Assembly (NCBI RefSeq): GCF_020179835.1
Contig: NZ_JAIUDA010000004.1
Coordinates: 470,707-534,706 of the forward strand
Reading direction: 5' to 3'
DNA from: Pantoea sp. alder81
Lineage (GTDB): Bacteria > Pseudomonadota > Gammaproteobacteria > Enterobacterales > Enterobacteriaceae
Length of the DNA: 64,000 nucleotides
The position numbers and the translations under genes were made by a program. Position 1 is the first letter of the stretch. Each line of letters opens with the position of its first letter. Below the pieces are notes generated by a model. That model had not been told where the DNA came from and made no database searches. It saw nothing but the letters and a program-made list of their open reading frames with translations. Shown here one piece after another: positions 18,067 through 26,511 of this stretch.

Positions 18067-19236
18067 ATGTCTGTGAGCAATAAAGTGCGTTTACTGGATC
18101 GCAACGGTCAGCCCTACAGTTACACCCTGCAGGGTGAGCGTCACTGGAGCGTGCCGGCAAAACCGGTATTTAACCGCGACGTGTATGCCGCTGCGCATGT
18201 GGTTGCCGATCCGCAGCGGATGCACAATCCGCATAGCGATATGGCGATTGACTGGGATAGCACGCTGGAATATCGCCGTCATTTAATGTCGCTGGGATTG
18301 GGCATCGCGGAAGCCATGGATACCGCCCAACGCGGCATGGGGCTGGACTGGCCCACCGCGCTGGAGCTTATCAAACGCAGCGTAGAACAAGCGAAAGCTT
18401 ATCCGGGGGCACGGGTCGCCAGCGGGGCTGGCACCGATCATCTGACGGACTTTTCCCAACTGACCTTACAGGATGTGATTGCCGCGTATGAGCAGCAAAT
18501 CTCAGCAATCGAAGCCTGTGGTGGCCGTATTATCTTAATGGCCAGCCGCGCGCTCGCCGCTATCGCAAAAGGGCCAGAGGATTACATCACCGTTTACAGC
18601 ACGCTTCTGCGTCAGGTGCGTGAGCCGGTTATTTTGCACTGGCTGGGAGACATGTTTGATCCGGCGCTACGCGGTTATTGGGGCGGCGCGACCATTGACA
18701 GTGCGATGGAGGTTTGCCTTGCGGTGATTCGCGAAAATCAGGCAAAAGTAGAGGGGATAAAAATCTCTCTGCTGGATAAAGATCGAGAAATTGAGATGCG
18801 CCGACAGCTGCCGGCATCCGTCAAAATGTATACCGGCGATGACTTTAACTATCCCGAACTGATCGCCGGAGATGAGCAAGGTTTCTCGCACGCATTACTG
18901 GGCATTCTCGACGGCATTGCACCTGCCGCCACCAGCGCGCTGCATGCATTGGCGCAGGGCGATCGCGCCACCTTCGAAAGGATACTGGCTCCCACAGTGC
19001 CGCTGGCACGCCATTTGTTCTCGGCACCCACTCAGTATTACAAGTCGGGCATCGTGTTTCTGGCCTGGTTGAATGGCCATCAGAAGCATTTCACCTTGCT
19101 TGGCGGCATGCAGAGTGCGCGCAGTCTGACGCACTACTCTGAAGCGTTTAGGCTGGCGGATGAGGCTGGTTTGCTGAACAACGCGGATGTGGCTGCTGAA
19201 CGTATGTGGCTGCTGGCGAAGTTGCACGGTATTTGA
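18067..19236 (+). CDS. DUF993 family protein (aldolase-like), last gene of the catabolic operon
   Basis: 389 residues, recognised as the DUF993 family, which is thought to adopt a dihydrodipicolinate-synthase-like barrel. The stretch near 155-175 (GGRIILMASRAL) and EGIKISLLDKDREIE near 235-250 with a central lysine resemble strands of that barrel, which would fit a Schiff-base aldolase. The reaction is not known. An AAGGAACGG site precedes the ATG, 16 bp after the MFS stop. The operon order (oxidise, isomerise, import, cleave) suggests it cleaves the keto-sugar or dehydrated product (inference). Confidence 0.75.
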   Translation: MSVSNKVRLLDRNGQPYSYTLQGERHWSVPAKPVFNRDVYAAAHVVADPQRMHNPHSDMAIDWDSTLEYRRHLMSLGLGIAEAMDTAQRGMGLDWPTALELIKRSVEQAKAYPGARVASGAGTDHLTDFSQLTLQDVIAAYEQQISAIEACGGRIILMASRALAAIAKGPEDYITVYSTLLRQVREPVILHWLGDMFDPALRGYWGGATIDSAMEVCLAVIRENQAKVEGIKISLLDKDREIEMRRQLPASVKMYTGDDFNYPELIAGDEQGFSHALLGILDGIAPAATSALHALAQGDRATFERILAPTVPLARHLFSAPTQYYKSGIVFLAWLNGHQKHFTLLGGMQSARSLTHYSEAFRLADEAGLLNNADVAAERMWLLAKLHGI

Positions 19237-19416
19237 CGTTCGTCTACGGACGCGATGCGCGACAGGGGCGTGGCACGTATTTGACAGGTTTTTTCGGAAA
19301 TAGCTCACATACTGCTTAACCACCTTAAATCATGGCTATTATCCAGCGCATCTATACCGTAGTTTTAGATGGCTAATGTGACATGGATGAACGTAATGGA
19401 AATGTTTAAGCAACTA

Positions 19417-19443
19417 CTTTGTACGGAATGGTTCCGTACAAAG
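19417..19443. promoter_or_regulatory. perfect palindrome, likely toxin-antitoxin operator
   Basis: Two perfect 12-bp arms (CTTTGTACGGAA and its complement) around a 3-base centre, 66 bp before the antitoxin start. Ribbon-helix-helix antitoxins of this class repress their own operon by binding such palindromes, so this is the expected autoregulatory site. Confidence 0.7.
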
Positions 19444-19509
19444 TGTTAAGCTGATACTCTTTAACATCGACAGTTTTGGTCATGACGAGATACAGCAAGA
19501 GAAACTATT

Positions 19510-19800
19510 ATGCCCACTTTAGCGAAAACAGAACGTCTTGAGCTGCGTATTAGTCCAGATGTTAAAAGTGAAATTGAAACCGCAGCGCAATTGAGCCGCG
19601 TCAGCGTCTCCCAGTTTATTGCAGATTCTGCTGCACAACGCGCGGAATCCGTTATCAGTGAACATAGTCGTATCAAGCTGACCGAAGAATCATGGAATGC
19701 AGTTATGTCAGCGCTTGAGAATCCACCGGTGCCAGCTGAACGTCTTCGCCGGGCGGCCGAACTCAGTCGCGAGGAGTCAACCTGGGAATGGGAAAGGTAA
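19510..19800 (+). CDS. DUF1778 ribbon-helix-helix antitoxin
   Basis: 96 residues. The N-terminal half (ERLELRISPDVKSEIETAAQ, then VSVSQFIADSA) is the DUF1778 ribbon-helix-helix DNA-binding fold; the C-terminal tail, with the EESWNAVMSAL and PPVPAERLRRA segments, is the toxin-neutralising region in TacA/AtaR-like antitoxins. The gene overlaps the GNAT toxin by 13 bp, the usual arrangement. Likely represses the operon through the palindrome upstream. Confidence 0.9.
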   Translation: MPTLAKTERLELRISPDVKSEIETAAQLSRVSVSQFIADSAAQRAESVISEHSRIKLTEESWNAVMSALENPPVPAERLRRAAELSREESTWEWER

Positions 19801-20312
19801 AATTAGAGATAGTAAAGTTTTCACCAGAGAAGCCATTCGATGTTGAAAACTTCTACTGTGGGCGACCGGAATTAGATCATTTCCTCAAGAAACAACTCGC
19901 GGCTCAACATGCGGCAAATGTCCTCAAAGCGTATCTACTGGTCACAGATGACGATATCCCTGAAGTGATGGGTTTTTACACTATTGCTGGGGGTAGTTAC
20001 GCTAAATCGACCATGACACGCCAGTATCAAAAGCAAGTGCCTCACCGTGAAACGGCCTGTATAACGCTCGGCCGTCTGGCGGTTGATAAACGTATTGCGG
20101 GCAGAGGGATGGGTACTCAACTTGTCCTTCATGCCCTCCGCATTGCATATGCTGCTGCTGATGCAGTCGGAATCTATGCTGTCATGGTGGAAGCGAAAGA
20201 CGAAACACTCGTCCCTTTTTACCGCGACAAGATGGGATTCATGCCGTTAAAAACGGAAACCGGGGAATATCAATTTTTCATCCCCGTCACCAGTATTGCG
20301 GCTCTGCTTTGA
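19788..20312 (+). CDS. GNAT acetyltransferase toxin (TacT/AtaT type)
   Basis: 174 residues. Acetyl-CoA binding motif RIAGRGMG at 102-109 and the conserved tyrosine Tyr145 in VPFYRDKMGF. Toxins of this family acetylate the amino group of aminoacyl-tRNA and stop translation; partner is the DUF1778 protein just upstream. All visible motifs are intact, so it looks functional. Which tRNA is targeted cannot be seen. Confidence 0.9.
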   Translation: MGKVKLEIVKFSPEKPFDVENFYCGRPELDHFLKKQLAAQHAANVLKAYLLVTDDDIPEVMGFYTIAGGSYAKSTMTRQYQKQVPHRETACITLGRLAVDKRIAGRGMGTQLVLHALRIAYAAADAVGIYAVMVEAKDETLVPFYRDKMGFMPLKTETGEYQFFIPVTSIAALL

Positions 20313-20390
20313 ACTCTTCATGCAGTTAAATGAAGCTCATCCTGAATTAAATTGACCAATCTGGCGTAAATATGCCAACTTTCGCACGCT

Positions 20391-21281
20391 TCAACCCGGC
20401 CCATCACTCCCCGCCGCCAGCAGTGGAACAACCACATCACTGATCGGTGTCGCGATGCCTTGCGCTTTGCCACGTCGCTGCACCACGCCGTTGCGGATAT
20501 CCCATTCAAGCGGGCGATCGGCCTGACGATCCGCCAGGATCGAAGTGCCTAAATCCGCCGGGGCGCGATGGAAGCCAGCCATAATCTCCTGTGGCACATT
20601 GTCGCTCAGGTTGGCTCCTTCAGCACGCGCCACGGCCTGACATTCCCGCAGGTAGGCCAGGCCCAACGCGGTGATATCTTCACGCTGAAACATCCCAGCG
20701 CGGCGATTGGCCAGCACCATCAAACCCGCGACGGCGTTTTGCAACAGTTTGCGCCAGGCGACGGTGAGGAAATCTACTTCCAGTTCGACGGTACAGCGCG
20801 AGTCTTGCAACACTTGCACAATCCGCTGTGCTTGCTCGACATCAGGTAAGGTCAGGCGCGGTTTCGCGCGCAACCACACCGATGAGTCAGGTTGGCGCTG
20901 GGCTGGAAACCACACCACAGATGGCAGCACCGTTGCGCCATTGACCAACGGCGACAACTGCTCGACTTGCTCCACACCATTTTGCAGTGCGCATACCACC
21001 GTATTTTCATCGCATAACACCGCCAGCCAGGGGGCAATTTCCGCAACCTGGGTGGTTTTGACTGCCACAAACACCAAATCATAGGGTGTAGCAATGTCTG
21101 CGGGATTGTTCAGCACCGGGCCAGGCACCACAATCTCACCGTCTTCGTGGCGCAGCAGCAATTGCGCATGCGCCGTACGTCCGCACAGTTGTGGCGTGCG
21201 ATTCACTTCATGCAGCGCGGCTGCCACAGTGGTGCCGATGGCGCCGGGTCCGACAAGGGCAATGGTTGGAAACTCAGACAT
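20391..21281 (-). CDS. ketopantoate reductase family protein (PanE/ApbA-like)
   Basis: 296 residues. N-terminal Rossmann motif GPGAIG near 11-16, and the family lysine in the WRKLLQNAVAG segment near 180. PanE reduces 2-dehydropantoate to pantoate with NADPH in coenzyme A synthesis. The gene stands alone, away from other pantothenate genes, and many such solitary paralogues have other 2-keto-acid substrates, so the exact role is open. An AGGAGAAT site lies before the ATG. Confidence 0.8.
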   Translation of the reverse strand: MSEFPTIALVGPGAIGTTVAAALHEVNRTPQLCGRTAHAQLLLRHEDGEIVVPGPVLNNPADIATPYDLVFVAVKTTQVAEIAPWLAVLCDENTVVCALQNGVEQVEQLSPLVNGATVLPSVVWFPAQRQPDSSVWLRAKPRLTLPDVEQAQRIVQVLQDSRCTVELEVDFLTVAWRKLLQNAVAGLMVLANRRAGMFQREDITALGLAYLRECQAVARAEGANLSDNVPQEIMAGFHRAPADLGTSILADRQADRPLEWDIRNGVVQRRGKAQGIATPISDVVVPLLAAGSDGPG

Positions 21282-21366
21282 GCGGCTATTCTCCTGTTTA
21301 TCCTGTGCTGACTTCGGTTCATCGAAAACTCACTATTACATCCTGGCATTGTGACCGAATGATGAG

Positions 21367-21397
21367 GATGCCATCGGCCATAAACAGAAATGGCATC
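21367..21397. other. inverted repeat between two minus-strand genes
   Basis: GATGCCAT and its complement separated by 15 bases, between the end of the DeoR gene and the start of the PanE-like gene. It could be a weak terminator or an operator; no U-tract is seen. Confidence 0.25.
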
Positions 21398-21435
21398 GCG
21401 GGACAGTGACTTCATGCCTGCCTGAACAGGGTGAA

Positions 21436-22185
21436 TTACAGCAAGGCTATCTGTTTCTGTTGCAGCAGTTGCTGCATCTCGGCGTCAGGTTCCCCGTCAA
21501 CGATCAGCGTGCTGGCCAGTGTCAAATCGCCAATGGCAAACGCCGATGCTGAATTGAGCTTCTCTTTCGATACCATCACTACCGTTTCTGCCGCACGCGC
21601 CGCCAGGGCACGCTTCACACCCGCTTCTTCGTAGTTACCCGTGGTTAACCCTGCCGTTTTGTGCACGCCGGTGACACCCATAAAGAACAGATCGGCATTG
21701 ATGCGCGCAATGGCTTCAAGCACCGCTGATCCCACGGCCACCACCGAGTGACGATACAGTTGGCCGCCAATCATGATCACCTCAACCAACGGGAAATCAA
21801 CCAGTGCGACCGCAATACTCGGACTGTGCGTCACCACGGTAAAGGCCAGTTCTTTGGGCAGCAGTTGCACCATTTCCGCTGTGGTCGTACCGCCATCGAT
21901 GATCACCACTTGCCCCGGCTGGATCAGTTGAACCGCTTTTTGCGCGATAAGGCGCTTAGAACTTATTTGCACGTTTTTGCGTGTTTCGAAAGGCGCGATA
22001 GCGGCAGAAACCGGCAGCGCGCCACCGTGTACGCGCTGCAGTAATCCCTCACTGGCTAACTCCCTTAAGTCACGGCGTATAGAGTCCTCAGAGACGTTAA
22101 AGCGCTGGCTAAGTTCGCTTGACATCACTTGCTGCTCATCGGCAAGTATCGTCAATATCTGTTGTTTACGTTGGCTTGAAAGCAT
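21436..22185 (-). CDS. DeoR-family regulator
   Basis: 249 residues from the ATG at 22185; the open frame continues upstream but only [14 protein letters not shown] onward fits the family. DeoR helix-turn-helix ([20 protein letters not shown]) is followed by the phosphosugar-sensing domain with [12 protein letters not shown]. These regulators usually repress sugar-use operons and are released by a sugar phosphate. It is divergent from the Nudix gene, separated by about 80 bp containing two TGTGCA repeats; whether it controls that operon is unknown. Confidence 0.88.
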   Translation of the reverse strand: MLSSQRKQQILTILADEQQVMSSELSQRFNVSEDSIRRDLRELASEGLLQRVHGGALPVSAAIAPFETRKNVQISSKRLIAQKAVQLIQPGQVVIIDGGTTTAEMVQLLPKELAFTVVTHSPSIAVALVDFPLVEVIMIGGQLYRHSVVAVGSAVLEAIARINADLFFMGVTGVHKTAGLTTGNYEEAGVKRALAARAAETVVMVSKEKLNSASAFAIGDLTLASTLIVDGEPDAEMQQLLQQKQIALL

Positions 22186-22267
22186 GAGTTTCTCGTTCGT
22201 GTTTTTGCTTGTATGTGCACGATTGTGCATGATAACGTTTGTTTTGTCAGCCATCGGGAGGTTAATC

Positions 22268-22858
22268 ATGCAGCAAAAAGTGCGCAATATTCGTGAGCAA
22301 TTGTTATCTGATAACTGGTACACCTTAAAGAAGTACACCTTCGAGTTACAGCGTGCCGACGGCAGTTGGCAAGAACAAAGTCGTGAAGCTTACGACCGTG
22401 GCAATGGGGCGGTGATCTTACTTTATAACCGCCAAAAACAGACGGTGGTTCTGACCCGGCAGTTCCGCTTTCCTATTTATATCAATGGACATGATGGCTA
22501 TTTGATTGAGGCAGCTGCGGGTTTACTGGATAACGCTTCGCCGGAAAATCGCATTATTGCCGAAGCAGAGGAAGAAACAGGTTACACCGTCACAAATGTC
22601 GAGAAGGTGATGGAGGCCTACATGAGTCCGGGATCGGTGACGGAGAAGCTGTTTTTCTTTATCGCGGAGTATAGCGATGGCGACAGGAAGCATGTGGGCG
22701 GCGGTCTTGAGGAAGAGGGTGAAGATATCGAAGTGCTGGAGTGGCCTTTCTCACGTGCCATGGACGCGATTCGAAACGGCGAAATCCAGGATGCTAAGAC
22801 CATCATGTTGCTGCAACACCTGGCGTTAAACAGACAATTTGAGGAGCACGCACAATGA
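22268..22858 (+). CDS. nudK: Nudix hydrolase, NudK type (GDP-mannose hydrolase)
   Basis: 196 residues from the ATG at 22268; the reading frame extends further upstream without family similarity. Recalled E. coli NudK shares long stretches such as YDRGNGA, AGLLDN, EETGY and FFIAEYSD. NudK cleaves GDP-mannose to GMP and mannose 1-phosphate. In the Nudix box (residues 85-106) the metal-binding Glu cluster is kept (Glu99, Glu101-103), but the first box Glu is replaced by Ser91. The next gene overlaps its stop (ATGA). Confidence 0.85.
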   Translation: MQQKVRNIREQLLSDNWYTLKKYTFELQRADGSWQEQSREAYDRGNGAVILLYNRQKQTVVLTRQFRFPIYINGHDGYLIEAAAGLLDNASPENRIIAEAEEETGYTVTNVEKVMEAYMSPGSVTEKLFFFIAEYSDGDRKHVGGGLEEEGEDIEVLEWPFSRAMDAIRNGEIQDAKTIMLLQHLALNRQFEEHAQ

Positions 22859-23214
22859 TGATTTTGATTGCAGGCCCGGTTCGCAGTGGTACAGATGGCG
22901 ACAGGCAACTGATCGAGCGAAACATGCAGAAACTCGATCAAATGGCGTTACAGGTTTATCAAAAAGGTCACACGCCCGTGATTGGCGAATGGCTGGCGTT
23001 ACCGCTCGCGAGTGCAGCGGGTTCGCAAGAGATCGGGGATGAAATTAGTGAAGCCTTTCTTTATCCCGTCGCACATCGTTTGATTCAAAGCTGTGATGCC
23101 ATTTTACGCATGCCTGGCGCCTCAACAGGCGCGGATAAGGATGTGCAAGTGGGTAGGGCTTTGGGGCTGAGCATATTCAGCGATATTGATGAGATCCCAG
23201 AATCCCACGTCTGA
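22855..23214 (+). CDS. DUF4406 family protein (deoxyribosyltransferase-like fold)
   Basis: 119 residues. Begins with the [13 protein letters not shown] phosphate-binding-like loop and ends with the [19 protein letters not shown] motif typical of DUF4406, a family related in fold to nucleoside 2-deoxyribosyltransferases. The ATG overlaps the stop of nudK by four bases and has GAGGAG upstream, so the pair is translationally coupled and may act on linked nucleotide-sugar metabolites (inference). No reaction is known. Confidence 0.8.
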   Translation: MMILIAGPVRSGTDGDRQLIERNMQKLDQMALQVYQKGHTPVIGEWLALPLASAAGSQEIGDEISEAFLYPVAHRLIQSCDAILRMPGASTGADKDVQVGRALGLSIFSDIDEIPESHV

Positions 23215-23413
23215 CCAGTGAACATTCGTGCAGATACGCTAACAGTAAATCGTTCATCGGGTTTCTACTCTTTGGGATGTCGGCATGAATTGTGTCCGCC
23301 ATCCGGGTATGGCGTTTTTAACCCAAGGTTGCAGACCTGTTAGTCAACAAAAAGTTGATCATTGATATCATCAATGCTATTTTTCTACAAAATGTAGAGT
23401 TAATGGTGCCAGG

Positions 23414-24115
23414 ATGTCTTCAATTACCGACGAGCAATATGTTGCCGACTTAATGCGCATGCTGGCTGGCGCAGTCAAGGTCATCGGCAGCGTCATCCAG
23501 CGTAATGCTGAGGTGGTGCTGCATGATCTGCGTCAGCCAGAATATTCCATTGCTGAGATCGTGAATGCAGAGGTGACAGGACGTAAACGGGGTGATTCCG
23601 TTTTAGCTGGATTACGCACCGACCGGGCATTTATCAGTGCGATGGAGCGCAAAGATGAAGCCATTTCCCTGCTGCTGGACTATCCCACTTTTACTCGCGA
23701 GGGCAAGCCGCTCCGCAGTAGCACTGCCATCTATCGCGATCGCCACGGAGTGCCTTTTGCCGCACTCTGTATCAACGTCGATAACGCAGACATTGAGCAG
23801 GCGCTGCGCGTGCTGCAATCGATGACCGCAATGGGTCAACCCGATGTGCAGATCGCTGCAGCCGAACCGGCAGCGGAAACCCAGCATGACACTATCGAAG
23901 ATCTGATGAGCGATATCATCAACACCACCTCCGCACAGCATCCCGGAAACAATCGCAATGACACCAAGCGGGCCAATTTGCTCGCGGTGAAGCATATGCA
24001 GGAGAAGGGGTTGTTTCTGATTAAAGGTGGAGTTGAGAAAGCCGCTGCGGCGCTCGGCGTGACGCGTTACACCATCTACAACTATCTGGATGAAATCAAA
24101 AATGAAAACAGCTGA
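23414..24115 (+). CDS. YheO/DauR-type transcriptional regulator (PAS-like plus HTH)
   Basis: 233 residues. Residues about 15-130 match the YheO-like PAS domain (AEVVLHDLRQPEYSIAEIVN, GVPFAALCINVD), and the last 50 form the HTH_22 domain (GVEKAAAALGVTRYTIYNYL). Relatives such as DauR control amino-acid catabolic operons. The PLP enzyme gene starts inside its 3' end (14-bp overlap), so regulator, lyase and AlaX protein form one transcript and the regulator probably senses the lyase substrate (inference). Confidence 0.87.
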   Translation: MSSITDEQYVADLMRMLAGAVKVIGSVIQRNAEVVLHDLRQPEYSIAEIVNAEVTGRKRGDSVLAGLRTDRAFISAMERKDEAISLLLDYPTFTREGKPLRSSTAIYRDRHGVPFAALCINVDNADIEQALRVLQSMTAMGQPDVQIAAAEPAAETQHDTIEDLMSDIINTTSAQHPGNNRNDTKRANLLAVKHMQEKGLFLIKGGVEKAAAALGVTRYTIYNYLDEIKNENS

Positions 24116-25022
24116 GTCGCTGAGCATTAAAACGCCGTTGCTTGAGTCTTTGCCACTCGGCCAGCTCAATCAAACCCGCGTGTGGCTGAAGATGGAAGCG
24201 ATGCAGCCTTCCGGTTCCTTCAAAATCCGCGGTATCGGATTTGCCTGTCAGCAGCATGCTGCGCGCGGGATGAAGCGATTTATCTCTTCATCGGGCGGAA
24301 ACGCAGGATTGGCGGTGGCCTTTGCAGGTCGTCAATTGGGTGTACCGGCGGTGGTAGTGGTCCCGGAATCGACGTCTCAATATGCGCTACATCTGCTGGC
24401 GCTGGAAGGGGCAGAGGTGAAAGTCCACGGTAAAACCTGGGCGGACGCCAATCAACTGGCGCAGTCGCTGGTGACAGAACAGGACGCATTTATCCATCCT
24501 TTTGATGATGCGCTGTTGTGGCAGGGCATTGCGACCTTGATCGATGAAGTCATGGAAGACGGTATTCGACCCGATGCTGTGGTGCTCTCGGTGGGTGGCG
24601 GCAGTTTACTGTCTGGAGTTGATCAAGGATTAACGCAGCACGGATTACATCAGGTACCGATTTATATCGCTGAAACGACAGGCATGGCGTCTTATCACGC
24701 GGCGCTGGCTGCAGGACATCCCATTGCGGTGGAAAATCTCAGCGGTATCGCGACGTCATTGGGGGCGCGTCAGGTGTGCCAGCGCGCGTTTGAAGTCAGT
24801 AAAACCCGTCAGCTGGTAGCCACGCGCGTTAGCGATCGGGAAGCCGTTGATGCCTGTCTGGCATTTCTTCATGACCATCGCACGTTGGTCGAACCGGCAT
24901 GTGGTGCGGCACTGGCTCTGCTTTACGGGCAAAAATTGCCGTTGACGGATGTGGAAAACGTGCTGGTTATCGTCTGTGGCGGTTCCACGGCAACCCTCAG
25001 CACGCTGCAAGCATTTAAGTGA
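24102..25022 (+). CDS. PLP-dependent ammonia-lyase (serine/threonine dehydratase-like)
   Basis: 306 residues from the ATG at 24102; an earlier in-frame ATG at 24090 is possible. Fold-type II PLP enzyme: the Schiff-base lysine is Lys41 in SGSFKIRG, followed by the SSGGNAGLAVA substrate loop and the VGGGSLLSG phosphate-binding loop. It matches the small L-serine dehydratase / cysteine-synthase-like group, shorter than IlvA and without a regulatory domain. Expected to deaminate a hydroxy-amino acid to a keto acid and ammonia. The AlaX neighbour points to serine or a serine-like substrate. Confidence 0.88.
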   Translation: MKTAESLSIKTPLLESLPLGQLNQTRVWLKMEAMQPSGSFKIRGIGFACQQHAARGMKRFISSSGGNAGLAVAFAGRQLGVPAVVVVPESTSQYALHLLALEGAEVKVHGKTWADANQLAQSLVTEQDAFIHPFDDALLWQGIATLIDEVMEDGIRPDAVVLSVGGGSLLSGVDQGLTQHGLHQVPIYIAETTGMASYHAALAAGHPIAVENLSGIATSLGARQVCQRAFEVSKTRQLVATRVSDREAVDACLAFLHDHRTLVEPACGAALALLYGQKLPLTDVENVLVIVCGGSTATLSTLQAFK

Positions 25023-25036
25023 TTATTGGAGTCGAG

Positions 25037-25684
25037 ATGACGGAAAGAACCTACTATTTCAGCGACCTGCTGGAAATGGACACGGAAGTGGTGCGTTGTG
25101 AAGCGCAGGAAGACGGCCAGTTTCGTGTGCAATTGGTGGCAACACTGTTCCATCCGCAAGGCGGTGGGCAACCCGCTGACCGGGGCACGATAGGCGAGGC
25201 CAACGTGCTTCAGCTCATCCAGCAAGAGGGTGAATTAATCCATATCACTGACCGCGAAGTGGCGCTGGGTCGTGTGAATATCCAAATTGATGCGGCACTG
25301 CGCACATTGCACACGCGTTACCATTCTGCGGGGCATCTGATTGCTTACGCCGGAGAGAAGTTTGGCTGGTTAGGTTACAAAGGCGATCATCGGCCCGGCA
25401 ATGGGCGTATCGTTTTTAAACCGCAGGGCGAACCACAAGCCGTAGATGAAGCGGTCATCGCTGAAGGTGTAAATGCGCTGGTGGCGCAGGATTTAGCGCG
25501 CGTGCTGCGGGATGATGCCGGACGCAGAATGGTCAGCTGGGGCGATCTCGCACCCTATGCCTGCGGTGGCACGCATGTGCAACGCACCGGAGACGTTGGC
25601 GATATCGTCATTACCCGCGTGAAAGAGAAGAAGGGTGAACTTTCGGTGCAGTATGAAGTGCGTATTGATGAGCAGGCGAATTAA
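25037..25684 (+). CDS. AlaX-type free-standing alanyl-tRNA editing protein
   Basis: 215 residues from the ATG at 25037, with TTGGAG about nine bases upstream. Zinc ligands of the editing fold are present: His96-x3-His100 (HSAGH) and Cys176/His180 in CGGTH; FHPQGGGQPADRG is the family N-terminal motif. AlaX proteins remove serine or glycine wrongly attached to tRNA-Ala. Here it is the third gene after a serine/threonine-dehydratase-like enzyme, so it may guard against mischarging when its substrate amino acid accumulates, or act on a related small molecule (inference). Confidence 0.88.
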   Translation: MTERTYYFSDLLEMDTEVVRCEAQEDGQFRVQLVATLFHPQGGGQPADRGTIGEANVLQLIQQEGELIHITDREVALGRVNIQIDAALRTLHTRYHSAGHLIAYAGEKFGWLGYKGDHRPGNGRIVFKPQGEPQAVDEAVIAEGVNALVAQDLARVLRDDAGRRMVSWGDLAPYACGGTHVQRTGDVGDIVITRVKEKKGELSVQYEVRIDEQAN

Positions 25685-25697
25685 CGCCTGCACTGCG

Positions 25698-26240
25698 CTA
25701 TTTAAATTCACCCACGTTTAATTGTGCGAAAGCCTGATCAACATCGCTATACGTTTGTGAGGTGGTATAACTGCCAGACAGCTGCCAATAAAAAACGGGA
25801 GCGCCAGGCTCTTCGCTGCTTTCCGCCACTCGATAGCGTGAGAATTTTATTTGCGCGGCTTCAGTCAGATCATCATTATCCTGATTTGACGAGAATTTCA
25901 TTGCGCGGATCAGGTAATAAACGCCCTGGATATTGTGCAGTTCAAAACCAATGATTTTGTCAGCAGAACCCGCAAGACGAAAATCCGACCAGGTAAATCC
26001 ATCGTCATCCGGAACGGGTAAGACATACCAGTTGCCGTTTTTATTGATGAAGGCAGATAGCGTCTGGCTGGGATGCGAGGTGTTATTGTCAAAGGTCGCT
26101 GAGACCAGCAAATCCGGGACGCCATCATGGTTAATATCGATAGTATTTGCCCCTGTCTGCAACTCGACCCGCGTAGCAGCCTGAGCGCCGAAAACGGTGC
26201 AAAATGACAGAACGATAAACGCAAAAGTCTTTAACTTCAC
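25698..26240 (-). CDS. secreted hypothetical protein, possibly CarG/CpmJ-like
   Basis: 180 residues with a signal peptide ending VFGAQA (about 21), so a periplasmic or secreted protein. After it comes INHDGVPDLLVS (near 37-48), a calcium-binding or FG-GAP-like DxNxDGxxD loop, then DNNTSHP. By memory this pattern resembles the CarG/CpmJ family, some members of which confer carbapenem self-resistance; this similarity is tentative. No carbapenem genes are nearby. It stands alone, convergent with the AlaX gene. Confidence 0.6.
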   Translation of the reverse strand: MKLKTFAFIVLSFCTVFGAQAATRVELQTGANTIDINHDGVPDLLVSATFDNNTSHPSQTLSAFINKNGNWYVLPVPDDDGFTWSDFRLAGSADKIIGFELHNIQGVYYLIRAMKFSSNQDNDDLTEAAQIKFSRYRVAESSEEPGAPVFYWQLSGSYTTSQTYSDVDQAFAQLNVGEFK

Positions 26241-26511
26241 TGCACGCTTTCCTTACTGGTTTAAGACAATAGAAGGTATCAAAACCTCAATATTGAAAGA
26301 CAGCATGGGATCGCTGCCTGATAGCCTTACTGGCGTATTCTAAAACTGCATACTCTCCAATAACGCTGAATTATGTGTGTTTTTACGGGGATGTGAAAGG
26401 GTGAAGGGATTAATTCGATTCAAATGGATTAACTGACGAAGCGCGTCATCCATTACGCACCTCGCCGCAGGAATACTTATTTAGTAATGACGTCTTTCCC
26501 TCACTCTCAAC

